From assembly GCA_946548065.1 (NCBI GenBank), contig CAMNPM010000022.1, forward strand, positions 1 to 38,102: a stretch of 38,102 nucleotides of DNA, in the 5' to 3' direction. The notes under the pieces are model-generated. The model searched no databases, was not told the DNA's origin, and worked only from the letters and a program-made list of their open reading frames with translations. Every line of letters starts with the position of its first letter. Position 1 is the stretch's first letter. Origin of the DNA: an uncultured Prevotella sp. GTDB lineage: Bacteria; Bacteroidota; Bacteroidia; Bacteroidales; Bacteroidaceae. Below, piece by piece: positions 1 through 7,678 of the stretch. Both the position numbers and the translations under genes were made by a program.

Positions 1-548
1 TGTGTGGCGATGACGATATGGATGAGTTCTTCCGAAAGGATGCGCTGGACTATACTCGTTATCGCATGGGAAAGTCATACTGTTTCCGTATGAAGGACGA
101 TTCTCAAACAATAGTTGCCTGTTTTACTGTTTCTAATGACAGCATCCGTATCTACGATCTGCCAAGCAGTCGTCGCAATGCCATGTGGGGTATCACTCAT
201 CGAGAAAAGATGTTGACTCGCTATCCAGGTGTGCTTGTCGGGCGATTGGCGGTTGCTTCTCAATTCTCAGGAAAAGGTGTAGGTTCGGAGGTGCTTGACT
301 TTATCAGAATGTGGTTCCTTGATGAATCAAATAAGACAGGATGTCGCTTTGCAATTGTTGATGCCAAGAATGAACCTGACGTGTTACGCTTCTATGAACA
401 TAATGGTTTCAAGCCCCTTTTCCCTCGTGAGATAGACGAAGATTTCTACACGAAGCCACCTAAGGACGATGAGGAACGTGAAGAGCGAATAAAGAATCCT
501 CGAAAGCTCAGGACACGATTGATGTTTAGTGATCTGCTTGATGAATAA
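1..548 (+). CDS. GNAT family N-acetyltransferase, 5' end cut off by the window
   Basis: The reading frame is open to the left edge (residues CGDDD precede the first ATG at 18), so the true start lies upstream. It has the acetyl-CoA binding block of GNAT enzymes (GRLAVASQFSGKGVGSEVL, near residue 75 counted from the ATG at 18) and the late block FYEHNGFKPL. The N-terminal CGDDDMDEFF followed by a conserved Ala and Tyr resembles GNAT proteins of the TacT toxin type, which acetylate charged tRNA and are normally preceded by a small ribbon-helix-helix antitoxin. That upstream gene would be outside the window, so the toxin reading is only a possibility. The C-terminus is lysine/glutamate rich (KPPKDDEEREERIKNPRK), unlike most short GNAT toxins. 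Fold assignment is firm; substrate unknown. Confidence 0.8.
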   Translation, partial: CGDDDMDEFFRKDALDYTRYRMGKSYCFRMKDDSQTIVACFTVSNDSIRIYDLPSSRRNAMWGITHREKMLTRYPGVLVGRLAVASQFSGKGVGSEVLDFIRMWFLDESNKTGCRFAIVDAKNEPDVLRFYEHNGFKPLFPREIDEDFYTKPPKDDEEREERIKNPRKLRTRLMFSDLLDE

Positions 549-604
549 CAGAGGTATACGGGGAGCACAGGGGACTGGTACTTGTCTCATATTTGACGGG
601 AAAC

Positions 605-629
605 ATTTATGCGACTGCGTCGCATAAAT
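605..629. repeat. Perfect 11-bp inverted repeat
   Basis: ATTTATGCGAC (605-615) and its exact complement (619-629) are separated by three bases. It lies about 55 bp past the GNAT stop and has no T-run behind it, so it is more like a dispersed palindromic intergenic element than a simple terminator. Confidence 0.6.
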
Positions 630-634
630 CTGTG

Positions 635-682
635 ATTTCCCCGACAGCGTCGGGAAAATCTTTAGCAATTTCCCCGACAGCG
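635..682. repeat. Direct repeat of a 15-bp element
   Basis: ATTTCCCCGACAGCG occurs at 635-649 and again at 668-682. The first copy is part of an imperfect hairpin (CCCGAC with GTCGGG); the second is only a half site. Together with the neighbouring palindrome and 7-bp repeats it makes the region from about 600 to 725 a repeat cluster with no reading frame that looks like a gene. Confidence 0.5.
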
Positions 683-697
683 AAAAATGGCAAAAAC

Positions 698-725
698 GTG
701 ACGCGTGACGCGTGACGCGTGACGT
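698..725. repeat. Tandem 7-bp repeat, four copies
   Basis: Three exact copies of GTGACGC and a fourth ending in T instead of C are joined head to tail. No gene covers it. Confidence 0.7.
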
Positions 726-815
726 TAAGGTGATTTTCTATCCAATATTTTGTCAATTCCCCAAAAATTTGTATTTTTGCACCAATAATAAACTAAAACA
801 AATGAAGCATAGAGA

Positions 816-847
816 CAGAAAAGAACCGCCGACTGGAAGGTCGGCGG
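816..847 (-). terminator. Rho-independent terminator of the small gene at 877-969
   Basis: CCGCCGAC (826-833) and GTCGGCGG (840-847) form a perfect 8-bp GC-rich stem with a 6-base loop. Read on the minus strand the stem is followed by TTCTTTTCT, so it terminates leftward transcription. It lies about 30 bp after the small gene's stop codon. Confidence 0.7.
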
Positions 848-876
848 CTCGGGTTATTGACTAAGTTTCTAAGCTC

Positions 877-969
877 TTACTTAAGAAGTACGTTTGCATG
901 TTTGCAAATGTACATAGCCTCTACGGCTGCTACGGCCAGAACGGCCATTGAAAACATTGTTAACATCAT
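877..969 (-). CDS. Putative 30-residue membrane microprotein
   Basis: This frame encodes 30 residues, starting MMLTMFSMAVLAVAAVEAMY and ending in a Cys/His/Lys-containing tail (ICKHANVLLK). About 18 uninterrupted hydrophobic residues could form one membrane helix. GAAAGGAAA lies some 6-14 bases before the start and may act as a ribosome binding site. I do not recognise a family. It is called a gene because it sits in a complete small transcription unit: a good Bacteroidetes promoter at 1051-1080, a leader of about 75 bases, the frame, then a strong hairpin terminator. The RNA could instead be the functional product. No similar frame precedes it on the other strand. Confidence 0.5.
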   Translation of the reverse strand: MMLTMFSMAVLAVAAVEAMYICKHANVLLK

Positions 970-1050
970 AACTAATTTCCTTTCTCAATCTTTTGTTATC
1001 CTTTAATCTTTTGTGTCGTTCCGGACATCGCTATGTCCCTTTTGACGATG

Positions 1051-1080
1051 CAAAGGTACGAACATTTCCTGACACGACAA
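1051..1080 (-). promoter_or_regulatory. Bacteroidetes-type promoter for the small gene
   Basis: On the minus strand TTG (1078-1080), a 19-bp spacer and TACCTTTG (1051-1058) match the -33 and -7 elements. The transcript would begin near 1045. Its leader holds a short hairpin, GGACAT and ATGTCC with a four-base loop (about 1026-1041). Confidence 0.65.
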
Positions 1081-1190
1081 GCAGTTTTATGACCACTTTC
1101 GCTAAGAAAAGGCCCATTCTTTGACCTTGGTCAACATAGCGGGGGAATCGTTGATTTTAGTCAAATAAGATAAAAAATGAGCTATATGCC

Positions 1191-1237
1191 AAAAAAAAGG
1201 GCTTCATGGTTTCCTGTTTCTCGAAACCACGAAGCCC
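1191..1237 (-). terminator. Terminator of the M16-HMA peptidase gene
   Basis: GGGCTTC and GGTTTC segments (1199-1212) pair with GAAACC and GAAGCCC (about 1223-1237). On the minus strand the stem is followed by a run of eight T. It begins only 7 bp past the stop codon at 1245. Confidence 0.85.
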
Positions 1238-1244
1238 TGCATCG

Positions 1245-4200
1245 TTATTTCTGTTCTTCCTTACACTCGTGAGGCTTGGGCAGAGCAGCCTGGATGCCCG
1301 CCTGTCGGAGAGCCTCCAGCAGCTGCTGCTCAGAGATTTCCTGATGGTGGTACTTCAGGGCCAGCGACTTTTTGCTGTTGCTGACGTTGGCATCCTCTAC
1401 TCCCTTGATGGCTTTTGCCTTGTCGATGGTCTCCGTCGTGGCCTGCTCAGCAGGTATCAGGAAGTAGGCATAGGCACCCTTTCCGCAGCGGCAGGCGCTG
1501 ACGGGGGTATAGCCTGCGTTGGTGATGATGGTGCGTATGCTGTCGGCTGTCATCTGCTCGCCGTCGAAGCGGACGGTGATGTTGTGGCGGCGGATGTCGG
1601 CCTCCATGCTGTCGATGCCTTGCCGCCTAAGCAGTAGGGTACGTATGCGCCGGGCGCATTTCTGGCAATGCATGTCGTCGATGTGGAACATGGCCGACTG
1701 AGGCGTACCGGAAAGCATCGCCACCTCAATGCAGCGACGGGCATTGAGCATCCGCTGTGCCATCTGCTGCACCTGCTGCGGCGTCATCTGCTCTACCATC
1801 TTGCAATAGTCAAGGTCGAAGTCGGCATCGTCGTCCAACTCGTGCCAGATGACATAGTCCCAATAGCCGTCGTCGATGGCCAGCTGGGCATACTGCTTGG
1901 TGAGATACTGCTTGACCTTGTCCATGCTGGTAGCCTCTGGGCCGTGGTCGGCAATGTTCTTCAGCTGCTGGTAGATGATGGGGTTCAGCTCCTTATAGCG
2001 GCTGGGGTCTGCATTGTAGGTAATGACCAGCGTGGCGTTGGGCTTGTCATCCTTGTCCAGCTCGAAATTGACACCTACGCCATAGGTGCCGCCTTTCTCC
2101 TCGCGCACCGAGTCGGTGTAGGCAATAGAGAGGCAACGCTTCAGGAAGTCGAGTTCCAGATCGCTTTGCGGCGAGAAGGACACGTCGGCGGTATAGTAGA
2201 TGCCGACATTGGCCAGCGGAGTAGCCTGCTGCTTGCGGAACACGTGAGTAGACTCGCCACCTACGACACGTGCCACGCGGTCCCAGTTGGTATGCTCCTT
2301 CTTGTTGGTAGCGGGCAGCGTAGCCAGATACTGACACAAGAGCGGCCGCAGCTCGTCGAGTGTCACATGACCGATGATGACCGTCTTGAAGTTGGCGGCA
2401 TCGCTGAAACGCTCCTTGTAGATCTGGAAGATGCGGTCGTAGTCGGCCCTGTCGACCACCTCCTGCGTGACAGGAGCCAGACGGGGATGATGTCCATAGA
2501 GGATGGCGCGGATAGAGTCGTTGTAGTCGACCTTGGGCGAGGCATTGCGGTTGCTGAGGAACGAGCGTGTGCGGTTAATCAGGCTGTTGAATGCCGTGGT
2601 GTCGCGACGCGGCTGGGTGAAATACAGATATGCCAGCTCGAACATGGTCTTGATGTCCTTCACGGAACCGCTGCCGCTGATGCTCTGTCCGCGTGAGCCT
2701 ACAGAGGGAGCTACGCGGACGGCCTTGCCCGTCAGCATCTTGCGCAGCGTCATGGCGTCGAAGTCGCCCACACCGGCATCGGTGATGCTGCTTGAGATGA
2801 GCGAGAAGTTGGGTATGTCCTCATCGCAATAGAGCGACGTGCCGCCCTCGGCTTTCATCGTCATCTGCACCTGATCGGCAGTGAAGTCGGTGGTGCGGGC
2901 ATAGACCTTCATTCCGTTCGACAGCGTCAGTTCGGTGAAGCCATGCTTGTAGGGCTTCTCGCTGACAATCTTGCCGGGTTCTGGCAGACGGCTGATGAGC
3001 TGGTCGGCCAGAGCCTGCTCTGCGTAGGGTGCATACTGCTGCTGCTGAGCCTGCAGAATGGTCTGCTCCAGCTGGGCTTCGGTGGGAAGGGCGACACCCT
3101 CCTTGTCGGGAGCATAGAGCACGCAGACCTGATTCTTGTCGGTGATGAGGTCGCGGGCAGCACGGTTCACCTCGTCGAGCGTCACCTCGCGGTCCAGCTT
3201 CTGGGTCATCTGCAGGTCGAACTCCTCCGAAGTAAGGGGTTCGGCCGTCAGGAAGTGGTTGACACACTGGTTGACAAAATAAGAGTTGCGGCGGTCGTTG
3301 CGCTCCTTATAGCGGCGCTCGGCAGCTGTCATGGCCAGCTTCTTGGCACGGATGAGCTCGGCCTGGGTGAAGCCGTGCTGACGCACACGCTCAGCCTCAG
3401 CGACAGCGGCAGAGATTCCGCCCAGAATAGTGTCCTGCTTACAGCTGACGGCCAAGGAGAATGCCTCCTTGGTACGGCTGACGAAGAAGGCTCCCGCCCG
3501 CCCGGTAGCACTCATAAACGGCGGATTGGGCAGCTGGCGCAGCTCGCTGAGACGGACATTCAGCATGGAGCGGATGAGGTCGTCCACATAGTCGGCGCGG
3601 ACATACTGCTCGCTGTTCTTCTGACTGTCGGGAGTGGCATCGCGCTTCATGTAGAGGTGTGCCATGACAATGGGCTGCTCCTTGTCTTTCTGTATGGAGA
3701 CAATCATCTTGTCATTGTCGGGCACGGGATAGTAAATGCGCTCGGCAGGATTCACCGCCTTGGGAATCTGCGAGAAGAGGGTCTTGATTTTCTGTTCCAC
3801 CTGGCTGACATCGATGTCGCCTACCACGATGATGGCCTGCAGGTCGGGGCGATACCACTTCTGGTAATAGTCGCGCAAGTCCTGATAGGGGAAGTGGTCG
3901 ACAATATCCATCGAGCCGATGGGCAGGCAGTCCTCATACTTTGATCCCCTATAGATGGTTGGCATGGCATCCTCCATCAGCCGCTGCATGGCCATGCCGG
4001 CACGGCGTGTGCGCCACTCCTCGTGAATGACACCGCGCTCCTTGTCTATCTCCTTGTCCTCTAACAGGATATAGTGGCTCCAGTCGTTGAGCACCAGCAG
4101 GCACGAGTCAAGAATGCCCTCACGCTTCAGCGGAGCAGAGCCGATGTGATAGACCGTCTGGTCGACAGAGGTGTAGGCATTGAGGTTGGCTCCGAACTTG

Positions 4201-4511
4201 ACCCCGATGGTCTCGCACCAGGGCACGATGCCCAGCCGACCGTCCTTGCCGGGAAAGTGTTTTGTACCGTTGAAGGCCATGTGCTCCAGGAAGTGAGCCA
4301 GTCCGCGCTGCTGCGGCTCCTCCAGAATGCTGCCCACACGCTGGGCGATGTAGAAGTCGGCCAGACCAGCCTCCTTCGCATTGTGGCGCAGGTAGTAGGT
4401 CAGTCCGTTGTCCAAGCGTCCTATACGGACTGCAGGGTCTTGCGGCAGCCCCTGGGCAAACGCGCACAGACCCACCAAGGCAAAGAATGTACTAACGAGA
4501 ATTTTCTTCAT
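1245..4511 (-). CDS. Secreted M16 (pitrilysin/PqqL-like) zinc metallopeptidase with C-terminal HMA metal-binding domains
   Basis: The product has 1088 residues. A signal peptide (MKKILVSTFFALVGLCAFAQ) places it in the periplasm or beyond. The inverted zinc motif is HFLEH at 73-77, and the downstream ERGVIHEE (158-165) supplies the third ligand, so the N-terminal M16 unit should be active. A second, catalytically empty M16 half follows, as usual in the family, up to about residue 930. The unusual part is residues 941-1088. This starts as a heavy-metal-associated domain with MHCQKC (Cys949, Cys952). Next comes a Cys-Arg-Cys pair (1007, 1009). A second ferredoxin-like repeat without the CxxC follows, and the end is a His-Glu-Cys tail. 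PqqL-like peptidases are normally about 930-950 residues, so the HMA tail is an addition. Transcribed divergently from the TonB receptor gene with a shared control region. Protease assignment is firm; substrate and metal are unknown. Confidence 0.92.
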   Translation of the reverse strand: MKKILVSTFFALVGLCAFAQGLPQDPAVRIGRLDNGLTYYLRHNAKEAGLADFYIAQRVGSILEEPQQRGLAHFLEHMAFNGTKHFPGKDGRLGIVPWCETIGVKFGANLNAYTSVDQTVYHIGSAPLKREGILDSCLLVLNDWSHYILLEDKEIDKERGVIHEEWRTRRAGMAMQRLMEDAMPTIYRGSKYEDCLPIGSMDIVDHFPYQDLRDYYQKWYRPDLQAIIVVGDIDVSQVEQKIKTLFSQIPKAVNPAERIYYPVPDNDKMIVSIQKDKEQPIVMAHLYMKRDATPDSQKNSEQYVRADYVDDLIRSMLNVRLSELRQLPNPPFMSATGRAGAFFVSRTKEAFSLAVSCKQDTILGGISAAVAEAERVRQHGFTQAELIRAKKLAMTAAERRYKERNDRRNSYFVNQCVNHFLTAEPLTSEEFDLQMTQKLDREVTLDEVNRAARDLITDKNQVCVLYAPDKEGVALPTEAQLEQTILQAQQQQYAPYAEQALADQLISRLPEPGKIVSEKPYKHGFTELTLSNGMKVYARTTDFTADQVQMTMKAEGGTSLYCDEDIPNFSLISSSITDAGVGDFDAMTLRKMLTGKAVRVAPSVGSRGQSISGSGSVKDIKTMFELAYLYFTQPRRDTTAFNSLINRTRSFLSNRNASPKVDYNDSIRAILYGHHPRLAPVTQEVVDRADYDRIFQIYKERFSDAANFKTVIIGHVTLDELRPLLCQYLATLPATNKKEHTNWDRVARVVGGESTHVFRKQQATPLANVGIYYTADVSFSPQSDLELDFLKRCLSIAYTDSVREEKGGTYGVGVNFELDKDDKPNATLVITYNADPSRYKELNPIIYQQLKNIADHGPEATSMDKVKQYLTKQYAQLAIDDGYWDYVIWHELDDDADFDLDYCKMVEQMTPQQVQQMAQRMLNARRCIEVAMLSGTPQSAMFHIDDMHCQKCARRIRTLLLRRQGIDSMEADIRRHNITVRFDGEQMTADSIRTIITNAGYTPVSACRCGKGAYAYFLIPAEQATTETIDKAKAIKGVEDANVSNSKKSLALKYHHQEISEQQLLEALRQAGIQAALPKPHECKEEQK

Positions 4512-4546
4512 AATATAATATTGTATTCCTTAAATTAAATTGGCTG

Positions 4547-4577
4547 CAAAATTACGAAAATAAATCAGAACCCGCAA
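4547..4577 (-). promoter_or_regulatory. Promoter of the M16-HMA gene
   Basis: On the minus strand TTG (4575-4577), a 20-bp spacer and TAATTTTG (4547-4554) precede the ATG at 4511 by about 35 bp. Confidence 0.7.
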
Positions 4578-4590
4578 GGCCGTCTGTTAG

Positions 4591-4610
4591 AATACCTATA
4601 ATTAGGTATT
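4591..4610. promoter_or_regulatory. Inverted-repeat operator candidate between divergent promoters
   Basis: AATACCT and AGGTATT flank six bases (ATAATT). The repeat overlaps the first bases of the rightward -33 element (4609-4611) and lies 13 bp behind the leftward -33 element (4575-4577). A dimeric regulator bound here could control both directions. No regulator gene is adjacent. Confidence 0.5.
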
Positions 4611-4639
4611 GGGCGGAAAGGCAGAAATGCGTACCTTTG
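4609..4639 (+). promoter_or_regulatory. Promoter of the TonB receptor operon
   Basis: TTG (4609-4611), a 20-bp spacer and TACCTTTG (4632-4639), followed 35 bp later by the receptor ATG at 4674. Confidence 0.75.
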
Positions 4640-4673
4640 CAGGCAAATTCGAACGACGAGAGAGACATCCAAG

Positions 4674-7658
4674 ATGAAGATAAATATGAGGACCCTTCTG
4701 AGCCTGTTTTTGTTGATGCTTATCACCCGTGTACCGGCACAGGTAACGCTGTCGGGCAAGGTGGTGGAAGACAAGAGCAACCAACCCATAGAATTTGCCA
4801 GTGTTCTGATTGCAGAAAGTGGCCAGTGGGCCGTTACTGACGGGAAGGGGCTGTTCTCCATCAAGGGTGTCGAAAAGGGACGGCTGACTGTCACCGTACA
4901 GTGTCTTGGCTACCAGAAACGATCCTGGACCATGAACATCACAAACAGCATTACCAACCTGACTCTGAAACTCAAGGAAGAAAACCTAAAACTGGACGAG
5001 GTGACGGTGACTGCAAAGCGCAAAACGAACGAAAGCACCACGTCGTACACCATCAACCGCTCGACGCTGGACCAGCAACAAATACTCAATATAAGTGATA
5101 TAGGCACGCTGCTGCCAGGAGGAAAAACCGTCAATCCCTCACTGGTGAACGACAACCGCATGGCACTGCGCAGCGGAAGCAGCGAAAAAGGCAATGCCTC
5201 GTTTGGAACGGCTATTGAGATTGACGGTGTACGCATGAACAACAATGCTGAGACGGGCGAGACGCTGGCGGCCTCAACGCGCACCATCAGCGCATCGAAC
5301 ATTGAGAGCATTGAGGTCATCACCGGCATTCCATCAGTAGAATACGGCGACTTGTCAAATGGCGTCGTCAAGGTGAACACCCGCAGGGGAAAGTCACCCT
5401 TCGTCATAGAAGGCAAAATCAACCAGCATACCCGGCAGATAGCCCTCAACAAGGGTTTCGACCTTGGGATGCGCGCCGGAGTGATGAACGTCTCATTCGA
5501 ACACGCCCGTTCGTTCACCAATGCCGTATCGCCCTATACCGCCTACCAGCGCAACATTCTCTCGCTAAACTACACGAACATCTTCTTGCGTGAGAGTATG
5601 CCCCTGACGCTCAATGTAGGACTGAGCGGCAACATCGGAGGCTATAACTCCGAGGCCGACCCGGACGAAACGCTGGATGACTACTCGAAAGTCCGCGACA
5701 ACATGTTCCGGGGACACTTCGACCTGCAGTGGCTCCTTAACAAGCCGTGGCTCACCAATCTGTCGCTGCGTGGCTCTATCGCATACTCCGACCATAGGTC
5801 GGAAAACTATGCCAGTACCAGCAGTGCCTCAACACAACCCTACCTGCACACCACGGCTGAAGGATACTTCATTGCCCAAGACTATGACGAAAGCATGGCT
5901 AACGGATATAATGGCATTATCCTCGGACCTACCGGCTACTGGTATGTCAAGAGCTTCAACGATTCTAAGCCCCTCAACTGGTCGCTGAAGCTGAAAGCCG
6001 ACTGGACCCGCCGCTTCGGCAAAGTGCTCAACAGGCTCATGGCTGGTGCCGAGTATACGGGTTCCAAGAATAATGGCCGAGGCACCTATTATGACGACAT
6101 GCGCTATGCACCGACATGGCGCGAATACCGCTACGACGAACTGCCGGTGATGAACAACATCGCTCTCTATGCCGAAGAGAAGGTAACCATTCCCACAACC
6201 AGGCGAGCCACACTGGAACTCACCGCAGGACTGCGCAACGACCTCACCGTCATCAGCGGTTCGGACTACGGGACGGTAAGCAGTCTGTCACCACGCTTTA
6301 ACGGACGCTACGTGTTCTGGCGCAATCAGTATAAGCGCTGGGTGACTGAGCTGAGCCTGCATGCCGGATGGGGCAAGAGTGTCAAGCTGCCGTCGTTCCA
6401 AGTGCTCTACCCCACCCCGTCATATGCCGACCGGCTGGCCTTCGCCTCTACGTCGACAAGCGACAACAAGTCGTATTATGCCTACCACACATACCCGTCG
6501 AAGGCACTTTACAATCCCGACCTGCGCTGGCAGTACACCAACCAGACCGATCTGGGCATCGACCTGACCATCAAGGGAACCCACATCTCGCTGTCGGCCT
6601 TCCATCACAGGACCCACCGGCCCTATATGTCGACAGGTCTTTACTCGCCCATGACCTATAAATACACCCCGCCCTCATCGCTCAACGCGCTGGGCATCAG
6701 CGTACAAGACCGCCGCTTCGCCGTGGACCAGCAGACGGGTATTGTCACTGTCAGCGATGCCACCGAAGCCGTCGGCCCCACTCAGCTGGCCTATCTGGAG
6801 CGTAACACGTATGCCGTCAACAACCGATATGTCAACGGCAGCGCCGTAGACCGCTACGGACTGGAATGGATGATAGACTTTGCCCCCATCAAGCCTCTGC
6901 GGACATCAATACGCCTGGATGGTAACTACTATTATTATAAAGGTACGGACGAGGTGCTGTTTGCAGATATTCCCTTAGGTGTCAGCTCTACGATGGCGGG
7001 AAACCTGCCCTATGCCTATGTCGGCTACTACCGGGGCTCCAACATCACCAGCACCAGCTACAGTGCCAATGCAGCCATTGCCAATGGCTCGCTGTCGAAG
7101 AAGATGAACCTGAACGTCACGCTGACCACCCATATCCCCAAGATACGCATGATTGTTGCCTTGCGCATAGAGACATCACTATATAACTATCAACGCTCGC
7201 TGAGCGAGTTTGAAGACGGGACACGCGGTGTTGTATTACAACAGGCCGGCGACTATTTTGGCACACCATACGACGGAACAACCGAGAACCAATATCTGGC
7301 ACTCTATCCCGAATACTACACTACTTGGGACAACCCCACGGAGCTGATACCCTTTGCCGAGAAGTTTGTCTGGGCCAAGGACAACGACCCAGCACTCTAC
7401 AACGACCTGACGAAACTGGTGGTGCGCAGCAACTATCCCTACACCATGAACCCCAACAGGATTTCCAGCTACTATTCGGCCAACCTGAGTGTGACAAAGG
7501 AAATTGGCGACCACGTCAGCGTGTCGTTCTATGCCAACAACTTCCTTAACAACATGCACACGGTCCGCTCGTCGCAGACCGACCTGGAGACATCGCTGTT
7601 CAGCAGCGGCTACATTCCCAGCTACTATTACGGACTATCACTTAAACTTAAATTTTAA
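4674..7658 (+). CDS. TonB-dependent outer-membrane receptor
   Basis: The product has 994 residues with a signal peptide ending near RVPAQ (about residue 23). Residues 24-110 are a carboxypeptidase-like regulatory domain (GKVVEDKSNQPIEFASVLI), usual in Bacteroidetes receptors. A plug domain follows (DEVTVTA, then EIDGVRMNNN and IESIEVITGIPSVEYGDLSNGVV), then a large aromatic-rich beta barrel ending in YGLSLKLKF with the expected terminal Phe. It takes up an unknown ligand across the outer membrane using TonB energy. It is not a classical SusC: no SusD gene follows; the partners are a DUF4876 lipoprotein and a second barrel. A downstream ATG at 4686 is an alternative start and would leave a signal peptide. 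First gene of a three-gene operon. Confidence 0.93.
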   Translation: MKINMRTLLSLFLLMLITRVPAQVTLSGKVVEDKSNQPIEFASVLIAESGQWAVTDGKGLFSIKGVEKGRLTVTVQCLGYQKRSWTMNITNSITNLTLKLKEENLKLDEVTVTAKRKTNESTTSYTINRSTLDQQQILNISDIGTLLPGGKTVNPSLVNDNRMALRSGSSEKGNASFGTAIEIDGVRMNNNAETGETLAASTRTISASNIESIEVITGIPSVEYGDLSNGVVKVNTRRGKSPFVIEGKINQHTRQIALNKGFDLGMRAGVMNVSFEHARSFTNAVSPYTAYQRNILSLNYTNIFLRESMPLTLNVGLSGNIGGYNSEADPDETLDDYSKVRDNMFRGHFDLQWLLNKPWLTNLSLRGSIAYSDHRSENYASTSSASTQPYLHTTAEGYFIAQDYDESMANGYNGIILGPTGYWYVKSFNDSKPLNWSLKLKADWTRRFGKVLNRLMAGAEYTGSKNNGRGTYYDDMRYAPTWREYRYDELPVMNNIALYAEEKVTIPTTRRATLELTAGLRNDLTVISGSDYGTVSSLSPRFNGRYVFWRNQYKRWVTELSLHAGWGKSVKLPSFQVLYPTPSYADRLAFASTSTSDNKSYYAYHTYPSKALYNPDLRWQYTNQTDLGIDLTIKGTHISLSAFHHRTHRPYMSTGLYSPMTYKYTPPSSLNALGISVQDRRFAVDQQTGIVTVSDATEAVGPTQLAYLERNTYAVNNRYVNGSAVDRYGLEWMIDFAPIKPLRTSIRLDGNYYYYKGTDEVLFADIPLGVSSTMAGNLPYAYVGYYRGSNITSTSYSANAAIANGSLSKKMNLNVTLTTHIPKIRMIVALRIETSLYNYQRSLSEFEDGTRGVVLQQAGDYFGTPYDGTTENQYLALYPEYYTTWDNPTELIPFAEKFVWAKDNDPALYNDLTKLVVRSNYPYTMNPNRISSYYSANLSVTKEIGDHVSVSFYANNFLNNMHTVRSSQTDLETSLFSSGYIPSYYYGLSLKLKF

Positions 7659-7678
7659 TATAACAAACAGAACAAACA

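Noticed and set aside
802..864. A 20-codon plus-strand frame (MKHRDRKEPPTGRS...)
   Set aside because: It lies across the terminator hairpin of the minus-strand microgene, and its sequence is dictated by the stem. The promoter before it is reported separately.
1668..3944. Long plus-strand open frames inside the M16 gene (1668-2696 and 2943-3944)
   Set aside because: Shadows of the biased minus-strand gene, lacking ribosome sites or domains.
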